Shown in pieces: positions 28,135 through 36,930 of a DNA stretch of 64,000 bases. A program made the position numbers and the translations under genes. The notes under the pieces were generated by a model that did no database searches, was not told where the DNA came from, and worked only from the letters and a program-made list of their open reading frames with translations. The first letter of the stretch is position 1, and each line of letters starts with the position of its first letter. The stretch is from Thalassotalea_H castellviae (lineage in GTDB: Bacteria > Pseudomonadota > Gammaproteobacteria > Enterobacterales > Alteromonadaceae): NCBI RefSeq assembly GCF_031846185.1, contig NZ_JAVRIF010000001.1, forward strand, positions 186,001 to 250,000, written 5' to 3'.

Positions 28135-29346
28135 ATGACAGTAGGCGTAGGCGGTTCAACCGCAGAGATAGAGTTAGCAAAACTGACAGATATGACAGCA
28201 AATGTTACAGCAATTACTGAGTCAGAATATCGACAAAGAATACAAAAAGCTCAGCAGATAATGAAAGCGCATAATATTGCGGCAACTTATGTGAATGCGG
28301 GTACCAATCTTTATTATTTTACCGGCACAAAATGGTATGCGAGCGAAAGAATGGTGGGCGCTATTATACCTTCAGAAGGTGAAATTCACTATATTGCTCC
28401 GTATTTTGAAGTGAATACATTACGTCAATACATGACAATTACAGGTACGATTCATGGTTGGCAGGAACATGAGTCACCTTATCAATTATTTAATGATGTT
28501 TTAGTAAAACTAGACATTAGCGAAGGTCATATTGCTTTTGACGAGTCAACAGCATTTTTTATTGTTGACGGCGTAGCAACACTGAATAAACAACTAACGA
28601 TTTCTGATGCTAAAATTGTCACCGCTGGTTGTCGTACACAAAAGTCCGATCATGAAATTGCATTATTGCAACAAGCAAAAAATATGACGATGGCCGTACA
28701 GAAATCTGTCGCTCGTATTTTAACACCAGGCATTTCTACTCAAGAAGTTGAAGCCTTTATAAATGCCGCTCATAAAAAAGTTGGAGCAACGGCTGGTTCT
28801 TATTTTTGTATTGTTTTATTTGGCGAAGATTCCTCTTATCCCCATGGGGTGAAAACCCCTAAAACACTTGAACAACACGATATCGTATTAATTGATACCG
28901 GTTGCCAAGTGGAAGGGTATAAATCAGATATAACACGCACATATGTGTATGGTGAAGCCAATCAAAAGCAGCGTGATATGTGGAATATTGAAAAGCAAGC
29001 ACAACTTGCCGCTTTTAATGCCGCACAAATAGGTGTCGCTTGTGGAGACGTTGATGTTGCCGCAAGAGAGTATCTTGCTAGCCAAAACTTGGGGCCTGAT
29101 TATCAAACCCCTGGTTGCCCTCATAGAACAGGACACGGTGTTGGCTTAGACATACATGAATGGCCCTATTTAGTACGTAATGATCGCACACCTTTAGCAA
29201 AGGGGATGTGTTTTTCAAATGAACCTATGCTGGTAATTCCGTTTGAATTTGGGGTACGCTTAGAAGATCACTTTTATATGACAGAATCAGGACCAAAGTG
29301 GTTTACAGAGCCATCACATTCGATCGATAACCCTTTTGGTTATTAA
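28135..29346 (+). CDS. M24 family metallopeptidase (Xaa-Pro aminopeptidase-like)
   Basis: A 403-aa protein with the creatinase N-domain followed by the pita-bread catalytic domain. The five metal ligands are visible: Asp in LIDTG, Asp in SDITRTY, His in HRTGHGVG, Glu in SNEPM and Glu in RLEDH. It likely removes N-terminal residues before proline or acts on dipeptides. AAAAGGAG is an excellent ribosome binding site. The first 25 residues (VGVGGSTAEIEL) look like a short extension before the domain. It is a single gene. Confidence 0.9.
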   Translation: MTVGVGGSTAEIELAKLTDMTANVTAITESEYRQRIQKAQQIMKAHNIAATYVNAGTNLYYFTGTKWYASERMVGAIIPSEGEIHYIAPYFEVNTLRQYMTITGTIHGWQEHESPYQLFNDVLVKLDISEGHIAFDESTAFFIVDGVATLNKQLTISDAKIVTAGCRTQKSDHEIALLQQAKNMTMAVQKSVARILTPGISTQEVEAFINAAHKKVGATAGSYFCIVLFGEDSSYPHGVKTPKTLEQHDIVLIDTGCQVEGYKSDITRTYVYGEANQKQRDMWNIEKQAQLAAFNAAQIGVACGDVDVAAREYLASQNLGPDYQTPGCPHRTGHGVGLDIHEWPYLVRNDRTPLAKGMCFSNEPMLVIPFEFGVRLEDHFYMTESGPKWFTEPSHSIDNPFGY

Positions 29347-29404
29347 CAATTTTAATCACTAAAGCTGATAGCAATATCACATTGATGTTTGATTTAAACG
29401 TATC

Positions 29405-29447
29405 CATTCAGAGTGAGCTTCAATATTTAGCCCCCTCACTTTGAATG
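29405..29447. repeat. Inverted repeat after the M24 peptidase gene
   Basis: Thirteen-base arms CATTCAGAGTGAG and CTCACTTTGAATG (one mismatch) with a 17-nt loop, about 60 bp past the stop. No T-run follows, so it may be a weak terminator or mRNA-end stabiliser. Confidence 0.4.
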
Positions 29448-29542
29448 ATTCACCTTACTTTGATAAAAAATGACGATAAAGTGTTGGAGAAACATCTGCT
29501 ATTCGTTAGAATAATTCCACTATTTTATGAGAAAAGTCATTC

Positions 29543-30106
29543 ATGCACGCTATTTTTGAATACCTGCCCTTAATAATCTTTTTTGTTTTCTACAAATTCG
29601 GCGATTTGTATTGGGCAACAGGCTCACTGATCGTCACCTCAGCCCTACAAATATTATATTACGTGATAACAAAACAACCGATCCCGAAGCGAAATTGGAT
29701 ATTTTTTGCATTAATTGCGGTATTCGGTGGTCTTACGATATTTTTTCAAGACGATGCTTTTATTAAATGGAAAGTCACTATCATCAATGCATTATTTGCC
29801 ATAGTGTTAGTAGTGAGTCAAAGCTTTTTTAATAAAAACTTAATTAAAGAGCTAATGGGCGAGTCATTACCTTTACCTGAGAATATTTGGACTAAGCTTA
29901 ACTTAGCTTGGGCAATTTTCTTTATGGTTTGTGCTATTTTAAATATTTATATCGCTTATAATTTTCCCATAGAAACTTGGGTAAACTTTAAAGTATTTGG
30001 TTTGATGGGCTTAACCTTTACCTTTGCTATTTTAACCGTTTTTTCTGTTTATAAATATCTTCCTCAAGACAGTGACGAAAGCAAAACTAACGAAGAAAAT
30101 AACTAA
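29543..30106 (+). CDS. yciB: Septation protein A / inner membrane protein YciB
   Basis: A 187-aa polytopic inner-membrane protein with about five hydrophobic helices and the family N-terminus in FEYLPLIIFFVFYKFGD. YciB is linked to cell envelope synthesis and intracellular septation; its chemistry is unknown. A charged C-terminal tail (QDSDESKTNEENN) ends it. yciI follows after 12 bp, the same pairing as in E. coli. Confidence 0.95.
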   Translation: MHAIFEYLPLIIFFVFYKFGDLYWATGSLIVTSALQILYYVITKQPIPKRNWIFFALIAVFGGLTIFFQDDAFIKWKVTIINALFAIVLVVSQSFFNKNLIKELMGESLPLPENIWTKLNLAWAIFFMVCAILNIYIAYNFPIETWVNFKVFGLMGLTFTFAILTVFSVYKYLPQDSDESKTNEENN

Positions 30107-30118
30107 AATCGGATTATC

Positions 30119-30421
30119 ATGTATTATTTAATTTATAGTGAAGATGTAGAAGACAGTTTACCCTTACGCATGAAAGTGCGTGAAAAACATATCGCTAGAC
30201 TAACAGACCTTCAACAAGAAGGTCGATTATTAGTGGCAGGACCATGCCCTGCAATTGATGCCGAAAATCCAGGGGATGCGGGCTTCACCGGCTCACTAAT
30301 TATTGCAAAATTCGCCAATTTGAACGATGCTCAATCATGGGCAGATCAAGACCCATATATTGATGCTGGTGTATATAAAAATGTCACCGTTAAACCTTAT
30401 AAAAAAGTATTACCGATATAA
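30119..30421 (+). CDS. yciI: YciI family protein
   Basis: A 100-aa single-domain protein of the YciI family (ferredoxin-like fold). The conserved R-x-x-H-x-x-R pattern is in VREKHIARL, and the family motifs GPCPA and DPYIDAGVY are present. The true function is unclear. It is tightly linked to yciB upstream and overlaps the next gene by one base (TAATG). Confidence 0.93.
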   Translation: MYYLIYSEDVEDSLPLRMKVREKHIARLTDLQQEGRLLVAGPCPAIDAENPGDAGFTGSLIIAKFANLNDAQSWADQDPYIDAGVYKNVTVKPYKKVLPI

Positions 30422-30834
30422 TGAATAAATTGATATATAAACTTTTATGTATTGGTCTGCTTTGCGTATCTAGCCATTCAAATGCATATCAAGCGAAAAA
30501 ATTAACCGATTGTGATAAACAATTTAGTAATAACACTGAGTTATCTAGGTGTTTAGATATAGTAAAAGATTCGATTGATAGAGAATTACAAACATGGATC
30601 AATAGCCAAGTTTTTATTTTAGAAGAATTCGCCCTTGAAACAGGCCGACGTTCGGCACTGGAAATGTTTAAACGTTCCCAACGAAACTTTATTACTTATC
30701 GTGAAAATAATTGTCGTTGGCAATATCTACATATTTCGCCTGATACGCGTGCGGCAGCAGCTTTTAAAAAATGTTATATCACAACAACTAGAAATAGAAT
30801 TAACGAATTAAGCCAACTCGAAAAAAATAACTAA
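30421..30834 (+). CDS. Secreted lysozyme-inhibitor LprI-like protein (DUF1311)
   Basis: A 137-aa protein with a signal peptide (hydrophobic core IYKLLCIGLLCVSS, likely cut after SNA). The mature part has four Cys and the DUF1311/LprI pattern: CLDIVKDSIDREL, then RSQRNFITYRENNCRW and a Cys-containing helix before TRNRINEL. Some family members inhibit lysozyme; here that is only by family. It is translationally coupled to yciI. Confidence 0.75.
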   Translation: MNKLIYKLLCIGLLCVSSHSNAYQAKKLTDCDKQFSNNTELSRCLDIVKDSIDRELQTWINSQVFILEEFALETGRRSALEMFKRSQRNFITYRENNCRWQYLHISPDTRAAAAFKKCYITTTRNRINELSQLEKNN

Positions 30835-30889
30835 GAGTTTAAAATAGTTCGTTTTAGTCTTTAATTGATGACGTGATCTTTGTAACGAA

Positions 30890-31087
30890 TTAAGGCATTT
30901 TTCTTAATTGACTTACCTGCATCACGGTAGTCAACATATCAACTTCTTCATTAATATCTTTTAGCGCTCGACTTAGTCTTAATAAAGAGTCGTCTGAATA
31001 ATTTTCATCAATTAATACTTCCTGTAAATGATCTAAGGAATCTTTTACTTGCCTGACATTATGTCCAATTGGAGTAATCCGCTCCAT
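30890..31087 (-). CDS. Small helical protein of unknown function
   Basis: I do not recognise this 65-aa protein. It starts MERITPIGHNVRQVKDSL with AAGG seven to eight bases upstream, a good ribosome binding site, which supports the ATG at 31085-31087 over one two codons earlier. The sequence is strongly amphipathic (DDSLLRLSRALKDINEEVDML), suggesting a helical hairpin or coiled coil. It is transcribed away from the SulA-like gene and its start is about 100 bp from the LexA palindrome, so divergent SOS control is possible. Confidence 0.6.
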   Translation of the reverse strand: MERITPIGHNVRQVKDSLDHLQEVLIDENYSDDSLLRLSRALKDINEEVDMLTTVMQVSQLRKMP

Positions 31088-31188
31088 CTTCATACCTTAA
31101 TAATTAAAAAATAGTTGGCGAAGTATTGACTATAGACCAGCTTTATTATTTTTCCACAAAGATTAAAAAATAGACTTGATCTACTGTA

Positions 31189-31228
31189 CAAAACAATATA
31201 CTGTTTATCTATACAGTATATTGTTTTG
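31189..31228. promoter_or_regulatory. LexA (SOS) operator, perfect 16-bp-arm palindrome
   Basis: The core TACTGTTTATCTATACAGTA (31199-31218) has the exact CTGT-N8-ACAG form of the gammaproteobacterial LexA box. Symmetry extends well beyond the box: CAAAACAATATACTGT and its exact reverse complement form the two arms (31189-31204 and 31213-31228). A TATACT -10 candidate (31197-31202) overlaps the left arm, so LexA would block RNA polymerase. Confidence 0.88.
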
Positions 31229-31252
31229 CATTAATCTAAAAAGGTAAACGCT

Positions 31253-31666
31253 ATGAACATCAATCATTTAACCATCAATAACCCAATTGACTTAAACAAA
31301 GCTAGCCGCTGGCTTGATGTCAGAGGCATAGACAATTCACATCAATTATCAGATCAGTATGAAGATATTTGTAGAAAACATGAAATCAATAAAAAATGGA
31401 TTTTAATGATCAACCCAGAGAATCAATCTTTAGCAACATTATCAAAATCTACAAATGTCGATACGAGTAAAATATTAAAAGTGAACACCAATAAAACTAA
31501 AATTGACATCAAGAATATTGAATTTGCTTTAGGTAATGGTAATTGTGCCGCTGTAATTTTATGTAACCCTTCACTAAAAGATGAAGAGCTAGCGCAACTT
31601 AATTATTTTGCTGAGAAAGGTCAAACCGCCTGTATTGTATTAAAAAATAAACAACAATTGCACTAA
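31253..31666 (+). CDS. sulA: SulA-like SOS cell division inhibitor
   Basis: A 137-aa protein resembling the SulA core: KWILMINPENQSLATLSKS, then VDTSKILKV, an IEFALGNGNCAAVILCNPS segment like the A-L-x-x-G-x-(C/S)-x-A-V motif, and a closing AEKGQTACIVLKNK. SulA binds FtsZ and stops septation during DNA damage. Similarity is moderate, but the perfect LexA palindrome 25 bp upstream strongly supports the assignment. AAAGGT gives a ribosome binding site. Confidence 0.78.
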   Translation: MNINHLTINNPIDLNKASRWLDVRGIDNSHQLSDQYEDICRKHEINKKWILMINPENQSLATLSKSTNVDTSKILKVNTNKTKIDIKNIEFALGNGNCAAVILCNPSLKDEELAQLNYFAEKGQTACIVLKNKQQLH

Positions 31667-31719
31667 TACCAAGAATTGGATGTACCAAAATGAGGAATTA
31701 GTAATATTAATCAATAATA

Positions 31720-31749
31720 TACTTAAGATGAATAAAAGCTTGATATAAT
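31720..31749 (+). promoter_or_regulatory. Promoter of ychJ
   Basis: A perfect TATAAT (31744-31749) with an upstream TG at -15/-14 (extended -10). The -35 area (CTTAAG) is weak. It is 36 bp before the ychJ ATG. Confidence 0.5.
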
Positions 31750-31784
31750 CAAAAGCAAATTCAATACACGACTATTATCGAAAT

Positions 31785-32285
31785 ATGAATTGTTATTGTG
31801 GCAGCCAACAAACGTACAAACAATGCTGTGAGTTAATCATCAAAGGGATAAATATTGCAGAAACACCAGAACAGTTAATGCGATCTAGATACAGTGCTTA
31901 TGCGGCTATGATCCCGCAATATATTTATGCGACCTATGCCGAGTCGACAAGAAAATCACAATCACTTAATGAAATCACTCTATGGGCACAACAAACCAGC
32001 TGGTTAAAATTAACCGTATTATCCAGTGAACACATAACAATCAAGCAATTTACTTCGCAAACAAAGCCAGTTTTGCCATATGTACATTTTCAAGCTTTAT
32101 ATTTTGATTCTCAGCATTTTTGTTTAATGGAAGAAAAATCACGTTTTCTCATAGAAAATGATCAATGGCGTTATCTTGATGGGGATATCATTGAACACAG
32201 TAACTTGCCTACACCAAAACGTAACGCACCTTGTCTGTGTTTAAGTGGCAAAAAATTTAAGCACTGCTGTGCTTTATTTGTTTAA
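31785..32285 (+). CDS. ychJ: YchJ family protein with two SEC-C motifs
   Basis: A 166-aa protein. Both ends have a SEC-C zinc motif: CYCGSQQTYKQCC at the N-terminus and CLCLSGKKFKHCC at the C-terminus. The centre is the YchJ domain, with RSRYSAYA at the start and a later FCLMEEKSRF segment. The function is unknown; zinc-binding is inferred from the motifs. It is convergent with ubiV and the two stops are about 35 bp apart. Confidence 0.92.
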   Translation: MNCYCGSQQTYKQCCELIIKGINIAETPEQLMRSRYSAYAAMIPQYIYATYAESTRKSQSLNEITLWAQQTSWLKLTVLSSEHITIKQFTSQTKPVLPYVHFQALYFDSQHFCLMEEKSRFLIENDQWRYLDGDIIEHSNLPTPKRNAPCLCLSGKKFKHCCALFV

Positions 32286-32319
32286 TAAATCCGCCTAATC
32301 ACGGTTTAATCCGAGATTT

Positions 32320-33198
32320 TTAAACATTAGCCATCCCAGCAATTTTGTGCCAATAACCATTACATTCATTGTTTTTATCTAATGGAATATATTGCGGGTT
32401 GACCAATTGCCGCTTAAATTGGCTTAGTTTATTGAAGGCCTGTTCACTATCGGCACTTATTCGGACAATATCAACACCAATCGCTTGCATATTATTAACT
32501 TCGTTAACTAAGTTATATTGATCGCCGGACATGGTTTGAATGCCATTTAAAGTAAAAACTTGTTCACCTTCCTGACTCTTCATTTTTCTCCCTTGGGGAT
32601 AATGAATGCAACAATATTGACAGTCATCTTTAGCTCGATTTTCTGATCGGGCTGTAAAACATCGGGCAGAATAAGCTAAAGGGAGGTAACCCCAAGAAAA
32701 CACCTCACATTCAAATTGATTGCGAATCGAAGATTGCTCCGCTTTTTCTAATAAAGAACTGAGCCAGTCACTCGATAATTCAACAGGCATAACCCAGCGG
32801 AACATCCCTTGCCTAAGCAATACTTTTAACGTTGAAAGGTTGTAACAATTCATGGCTGGCCCTGCAACAAACGGTAGTTTATTTTCATGCAATATTTGTA
32901 CGGCACTAAGATCATTGGCTTCAATTAAAAAATCACCATTCGTACAATATTTTTTTAGTGTTTGAATTTCAGCCGCGGATTCCAATAAAGTCATTGTTGA
33001 TATAACCACTTGCTTTCCTGACTTTGCTACTTGTTTAGCTAATTCAAACCAGTCGTTTACGCGCAACTCTCGTCGTTTAGAACAAACGGTTTCACCTAAA
33101 TAAATAATATCAGCCTCACTATTTATTGCTTGCTGATAGAATGTTTCAACTTGATCTTTAGGCCAAAAGAACAAACTGGCTCCGAGGGAAAACTTCAT
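32320..33198 (-). CDS. ubiV: Oxygen-independent ubiquinone hydroxylation protein UbiV
   Basis: A U32-family protein of 292 aa. With UbiU it forms the complex that hydroxylates ubiquinone precursors without oxygen, using prephenate as hydroxyl donor in E. coli. The four 4Fe-4S ligands known there are at the same positions: Cys39, Cys180, Cys193 and Cys197. It follows ubiU by 24 bp on the same strand and would be co-transcribed. Confidence 0.95.
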   Translation of the reverse strand: MKFSLGASLFFWPKDQVETFYQQAINSEADIIYLGETVCSKRRELRVNDWFELAKQVAKSGKQVVISTMTLLESAAEIQTLKKYCTNGDFLIEANDLSAVQILHENKLPFVAGPAMNCYNLSTLKVLLRQGMFRWVMPVELSSDWLSSLLEKAEQSSIRNQFECEVFSWGYLPLAYSARCFTARSENRAKDDCQYCCIHYPQGRKMKSQEGEQVFTLNGIQTMSGDQYNLVNEVNNMQAIGVDIVRISADSEQAFNKLSQFKRQLVNPQYIPLDKNNECNGYWHKIAGMANV

Positions 33199-33222
33199 TA
33201 TTAACTCTCTTTGTTTAATCGA

Positions 33223-34218
33223 TTATTGCCATTGACGGTGATAAGCACCTAACGTGGTTTGTTTCCCTTCTGATAACTTTGCTAAAGAATCCATCCAACG
33301 ACTTTCTACCTCAAATTTATCGGGAGATCGTTGATAACTATCTAATGCACTACGCCATGTTTTTGCTATCTGTTCAACATAAGCAGGGCTACGTTGTCGG
33401 CCCTCTATTTTGACCGAAACTACGCCCATTTTTGCTAGTTGAGGGATCAAGGCAAGGGTATTTAAACTGGTTGGCTCTTCTAGTGCATGATATACGTTTT
33501 CATTTACAGCAAATTTACCTTTACATAACGTAGGATATCCAGCCTTTTCATCCGGTTGATAACGGTCGATCAATACACCATTTAGCCGGCTTTCCAAACC
33601 TTTATCAGTTTCTTGCCAACGCACATATTTAGCTGGTGAACAAGCTCCAACGGTATTAGGAGATTCTCCTGTCATATAAGAAGATAAATAACACCGCCCT
33701 TCCGACATAATACATAAACTACCAAAAGCGAATACTTCTAACGGTACTGGAGTTTTAAGGGCTAATTGTCTGACTTGTTGCACAGATAATACTCGAGGTA
33801 ACACCACACGACTTACTTCAAAGTTTTCATGATAAAATCGGATAGCTTCTATATTCGTTGTAGATGCTTGCACAGAAACGTGTCGCTCGATATCAGGGTA
33901 TTTATTTGCTGCATAATCTAACACGCCTAAATCCGCAATGATTAAAGCATCGCACCCAATGGCAACGGCATCATCAACAGCTTTTCGCCAACGCATTTCA
34001 CCTGCGGGATGTGCAAAAGTATTGATGGCTACGTGTAACTTTTTCTCTCGCTGATGAACATAGTCAACAGCTTTTAATAATTTACTTTCTGTGAAGTTTA
34101 ATCCGGCAAAGTGTCTGGCATTAGTATCACCTTTCATACCAATATAAACCGCATCTGCGCCGTTATTTATTGCTGTTTTTAAGGCAGGAAAATTTCCCGC
34201 CGGACATAATAATTCCAT
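33223..34218 (-). CDS. ubiU: Oxygen-independent ubiquinone hydroxylation protein UbiU
   Basis: A U32 peptidase-like protein of 331 aa, partner of UbiV. Iron-sulfur ligands are at Cys169, Cys176, Cys193 and Cys232, exactly the E. coli numbering. The N-terminus MELLCPAGNFPALK is the family start. It is divergent from ubiT across 192 bp, the same layout as yhbT/yhbUV in E. coli. It implies that ubiquinone can be made under low oxygen. Confidence 0.96.
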   Translation of the reverse strand: MELLCPAGNFPALKTAINNGADAVYIGMKGDTNARHFAGLNFTESKLLKAVDYVHQREKKLHVAINTFAHPAGEMRWRKAVDDAVAIGCDALIIADLGVLDYAANKYPDIERHVSVQASTTNIEAIRFYHENFEVSRVVLPRVLSVQQVRQLALKTPVPLEVFAFGSLCIMSEGRCYLSSYMTGESPNTVGACSPAKYVRWQETDKGLESRLNGVLIDRYQPDEKAGYPTLCKGKFAVNENVYHALEEPTSLNTLALIPQLAKMGVVSVKIEGRQRSPAYVEQIAKTWRSALDSYQRSPDKFEVESRWMDSLAKLSEGKQTTLGAYHRQWQ

Positions 34219-34331
34219 ACACGTCTTTTTTCAGTAGAATAACCAGCGGCAATTTAACGATTTTTCAATGATGAGGGTTTGACTTAAAACAAACTTTTCG
34301 GTTTTTATTTGTAGAACTTTTTCACTAAAAG

Positions 34332-34350
34332 TTGATCTGTAACAGATAAC
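34332..34350. promoter_or_regulatory. Palindrome in the ubiU/ubiT divergent promoter region
   Basis: ATCTGT-A-ACAGAT (34335-34347) is a perfect 13-bp palindrome midway between the divergent genes. The overlapping TTGAT (34333-34337 region) recalls an FNR half-site but the second half does not match. It may be an operator; the regulator is unknown. Confidence 0.35.
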
Positions 34351-34410
34351 AATTGAACGCTATTGCTACCATAGCACCTACCAAAACTTTTATTTAAACA
34401 AGGGTCCGTT

Positions 34411-34938
34411 GTGAGGAATCTCATTCCATGTAGTCATTTCACAGCAAATTATGGCGCCAAATTATTAAACAATTTGCCCAGTATTTTAACACCGGTATTA
34501 ACACGAATTCCTGACTCTGTTCATAAAGCATGTTTATTACCGATTTTACATTCTATTTTTTCTGACGCTATTAACGAGGGTGATTTTGACTTTTTACAAG
34601 GGAGCTGGTTAAACATTAACATCAATGATTTGGGGATTTCTTGGCTGTTAAGTTTTCAAAATGATCGCTTGATCATGGCACCAAAAAATAGCAAAAAAGC
34701 AGATGTCTGCTTTTTTGCAAATGGCGATGATTTATTATTGATAGCAGGTAGAAAAGAAGATCCTGATACCTTGTTTTTTCAACGACGTTTAAAAATCGAA
34801 GGCAACACAGAGTTAGGATTAGCAGTTAAAAACGTTATCGATGCACTAGATTTAGACCAACTACCCAGTATAGCCCATAACGTAGTAAGCCATTGTGCAA
34901 ATATCATTGCCAAGCATCGAGTACAGAGTATTGATTAA
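34411..34938 (+). CDS. ubiT: Ubiquinone accessory factor UbiT (SCP2 domain)
   Basis: A 175-aa SCP2-like lipid-binding protein required with UbiUV for anaerobic ubiquinone synthesis. The SCP2 part covers about 45-145 (DFLQGSWLNININDLGISW, then FQRRLKIEGNTELGLAVKN). The start is a GTG, preceded by AAGGG. The end overlaps the convergent HD-GYP gene by 4 bp. Confidence 0.93.
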   Translation: MRNLIPCSHFTANYGAKLLNNLPSILTPVLTRIPDSVHKACLLPILHSIFSDAINEGDFDFLQGSWLNININDLGISWLLSFQNDRLIMAPKNSKKADVCFFANGDDLLLIAGRKEDPDTLFFQRRLKIEGNTELGLAVKNVIDALDLDQLPSIAHNVVSHCANIIAKHRVQSID

Positions 34939-36476
34939 TCAGGAAAACGATTTCTTATTGACCAAAACTCATCGAAATTATTAATCATAATATCGACGAG
35001 TGCTGGCTGAAACTTTTTCCCTTTTTGTTCAATAATATAAGCTTTAATTTCTGACGCTGACCAAGGTTTATCATAGCTACGTTCTGATCCTAAAGCATCA
35101 AACACATCACCAATAGCGACAATACGTGCTTCAATAGGAATTGCTTCTCCCTGTAAACCTTCTGGGTAACCCGTTCCATCCCAATTTTCATGATGATAAC
35201 GCGCTAATTTCGCCCCTACCATCGCGATACTGGCTTTTGATTTTGTCAATAATTGAGCGCCAGATTCACTATGGGTTTTCATAATATCCCATTCGTTTTC
35301 ATCGAGCTTCCCTGCTTTATGCAAGATTTGCTCTGGGATGGTGATTTTACCTAGGTCATGTAATGGTGCGGCTAACTTAATAGCTTCAACGAGTTTTTCA
35401 TCTAAACCAAACTTTTTAGCAATTAATTCACAAATTGATGAGACGCGCTGAACATGTAAACCGGTATCTTTACTTCTTGATTCGATAGCTTCGCCAACAA
35501 TACAGAGTAATTCTTTTTGTGCTCGTTCAATTTCATGCTGCTTAGTCAAGCTTTCTAAAATATGTGCAACATTTGTCGCAAAAAGTTCAGCAAGATTAGA
35601 TCTAAAATGCTCGGCATCATCTTCAAATTCTATATATAAAACAGATGATGCTTCTGCGGAGGTTTCATAATACCCCACAAAATAATCACTACTTGAAAAA
35701 TGACATTTTTCATCAAAAGCTTTGCGAATTAATGCCCTAACCTCTTCGCTGATTTTAGAATCGTCGAGACTATCTGACTCACAAACATACTTACCTGTAC
35801 AAGCAATAATTAGATTAATACTTTCTTCATCAAACTCACGCTGACTTCTAGCAATATATAAAGCGGAGCTATCAACATCCATTAAGGTTAATAGGTGATT
35901 TAAGGCCGCAGAGCCAAAGGGACGAAACTGGCTTATTTTCAATAGATCGTGCGTTGATTTTATCAACTGTTTAAAAGCATCAAGCGAACGCTGAATCGTC
36001 ATGATATCGCGATATGCCCGAATACTCGCATAAACAGTTGTTGTCATTTTACCGGAAGTGAAATCTGTTTTTTCTTTATAATCATTAATGTCAAACTCTT
36101 TAATCACCGTAGCTTCAGGAGCATTCCCCGCTTGTCCAGTTCGTAACACTAAACGAATTGCTTGATTACGTTGTTCTTTGCGGATCCATTCAACCAATTC
36201 TAATCCTGCATGGTCTGTTTCCATAACAACATCAACAAAAGCCATACAAAAGCTTGAATCATCTTTAAGAATTTCTTTAGCTTCAATGGAGGAATATACC
36301 GAAACTATATCCAAACGCCTATTTTCAATTACCGCATCGGCTAAAACCAAGCGAGTAATTTGATGAACAGATTCATCATCATCAACCACCAAAATTCGCC
36401 AAACTTTTTGACTATTTACTTTTTTTGGTGCAATAAAGTCGTCTGTCGACTCTTCCTTAAATATGAACTTAGACAT
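34935..36476 (-). CDS. Response regulator with DUF3369 and HD-GYP domains
   Basis: A 513-aa regulator. An N-terminal receiver (about 27-150, VVDDDESVHQITRLVL and AFVDVVMETD), a DUF3369 region (about 165-315), then an HD-GYP domain with HDLGK near 374 and HHENWDGTGYPEG. HD-GYP domains hydrolyse c-di-GMP. All visible catalytic residues are there, so activity is expected. No kinase is adjacent. It is convergent with ubiT. Confidence 0.93.
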   Translation of the reverse strand: MSKFIFKEESTDDFIAPKKVNSQKVWRILVVDDDESVHQITRLVLADAVIENRRLDIVSVYSSIEAKEILKDDSSFCMAFVDVVMETDHAGLELVEWIRKEQRNQAIRLVLRTGQAGNAPEATVIKEFDINDYKEKTDFTSGKMTTTVYASIRAYRDIMTIQRSLDAFKQLIKSTHDLLKISQFRPFGSAALNHLLTLMDVDSSALYIARSQREFDEESINLIIACTGKYVCESDSLDDSKISEEVRALIRKAFDEKCHFSSSDYFVGYYETSAEASSVLYIEFEDDAEHFRSNLAELFATNVAHILESLTKQHEIERAQKELLCIVGEAIESRSKDTGLHVQRVSSICELIAKKFGLDEKLVEAIKLAAPLHDLGKITIPEQILHKAGKLDENEWDIMKTHSESGAQLLTKSKASIAMVGAKLARYHHENWDGTGYPEGLQGEAIPIEARIVAIGDVFDALGSERSYDKPWSASEIKAYIIEQKGKKFQPALVDIMINNFDEFWSIRNRFPD

Positions 36477-36724
36477 TGATTAGATTAAATTTTTATTTGC
36501 CATACTGTTGAGTGTAGAACAATTTTCATAAAATTCATAAAGTTTAATTTATCTGTAAAATGGTCAGTTTTTACATACCGTTGATTGATAAATTTAAATA
36601 GCACTTTCACATCGAAGCAATCTCTGTAATGCCTAGGATATTTTTTGATGTTGCTAGTTATAATCAGATGAAATTTTTAATAAAAATAAAATATAACCGT
36701 TTTAAGTCATAATGTAATAAATGG

Positions 36725-36753
36725 TTGACAGATCCCACTTTTGGCCTTAAAAA
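36725..36753 (+). promoter_or_regulatory. Promoter of the ilvIH leader transcript
   Basis: A perfect TTGACA -35 (36725-36730), 17-bp spacer and TAAAAA -10 (36748-36753). The expected start near 36760 gives a transcript carrying the leader peptide and attenuator. Confidence 0.6.
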
Positions 36754-36824
36754 TAGAGTCATAAACTTTTATTGGTATTTACTGGAACTATTTACCAAGA
36801 AAACAAATAGAATATTTAAATTTT

Positions 36825-36905
36825 ATGCACTTATCATATGTACTCAACGTTGTCCTCAAAGTCGTGGTGGTTTTAAAACCAAAACGCGAGGTTTGTTGTG
36901 CATAG
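36825..36905 (+). CDS. Val/Leu-rich leader peptide of the ilvIH operon
   Basis: A 26-codon reading frame, MHLSYVLNVVLKVVVVLKPK then REVCCA and stop. Eight of 26 codons are Val and four are Leu, with VVVV in a row just before the pairing segment. This is the composition of leaders such as IvbL that sense valyl- and leucyl-tRNA. It is followed by alternative stems and a terminator. No strong ribosome binding site is seen. It is too short for most gene callers. Confidence 0.82.
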   Translation: MHLSYVLNVVLKVVVVLKPKREVCCA

Positions 36906-36930
36906 AAAAATCAAATAACAACAATTTTAT

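Noticed and set aside
34333..34346. FNR box in the ubiT/ubiU promoter region
   Set aside because: TTGAT is present but the second half reads AACAG rather than ATCAA, so it is listed only as a palindrome.
36837..36875. Alternative leader peptide with two Trp codons (frame starting at 36838)
   Set aside because: The frame is only 12 codons with tandem Trp, but the downstream genes are ilvIH. The overlapping Val/Leu-rich frame fits the pathway.
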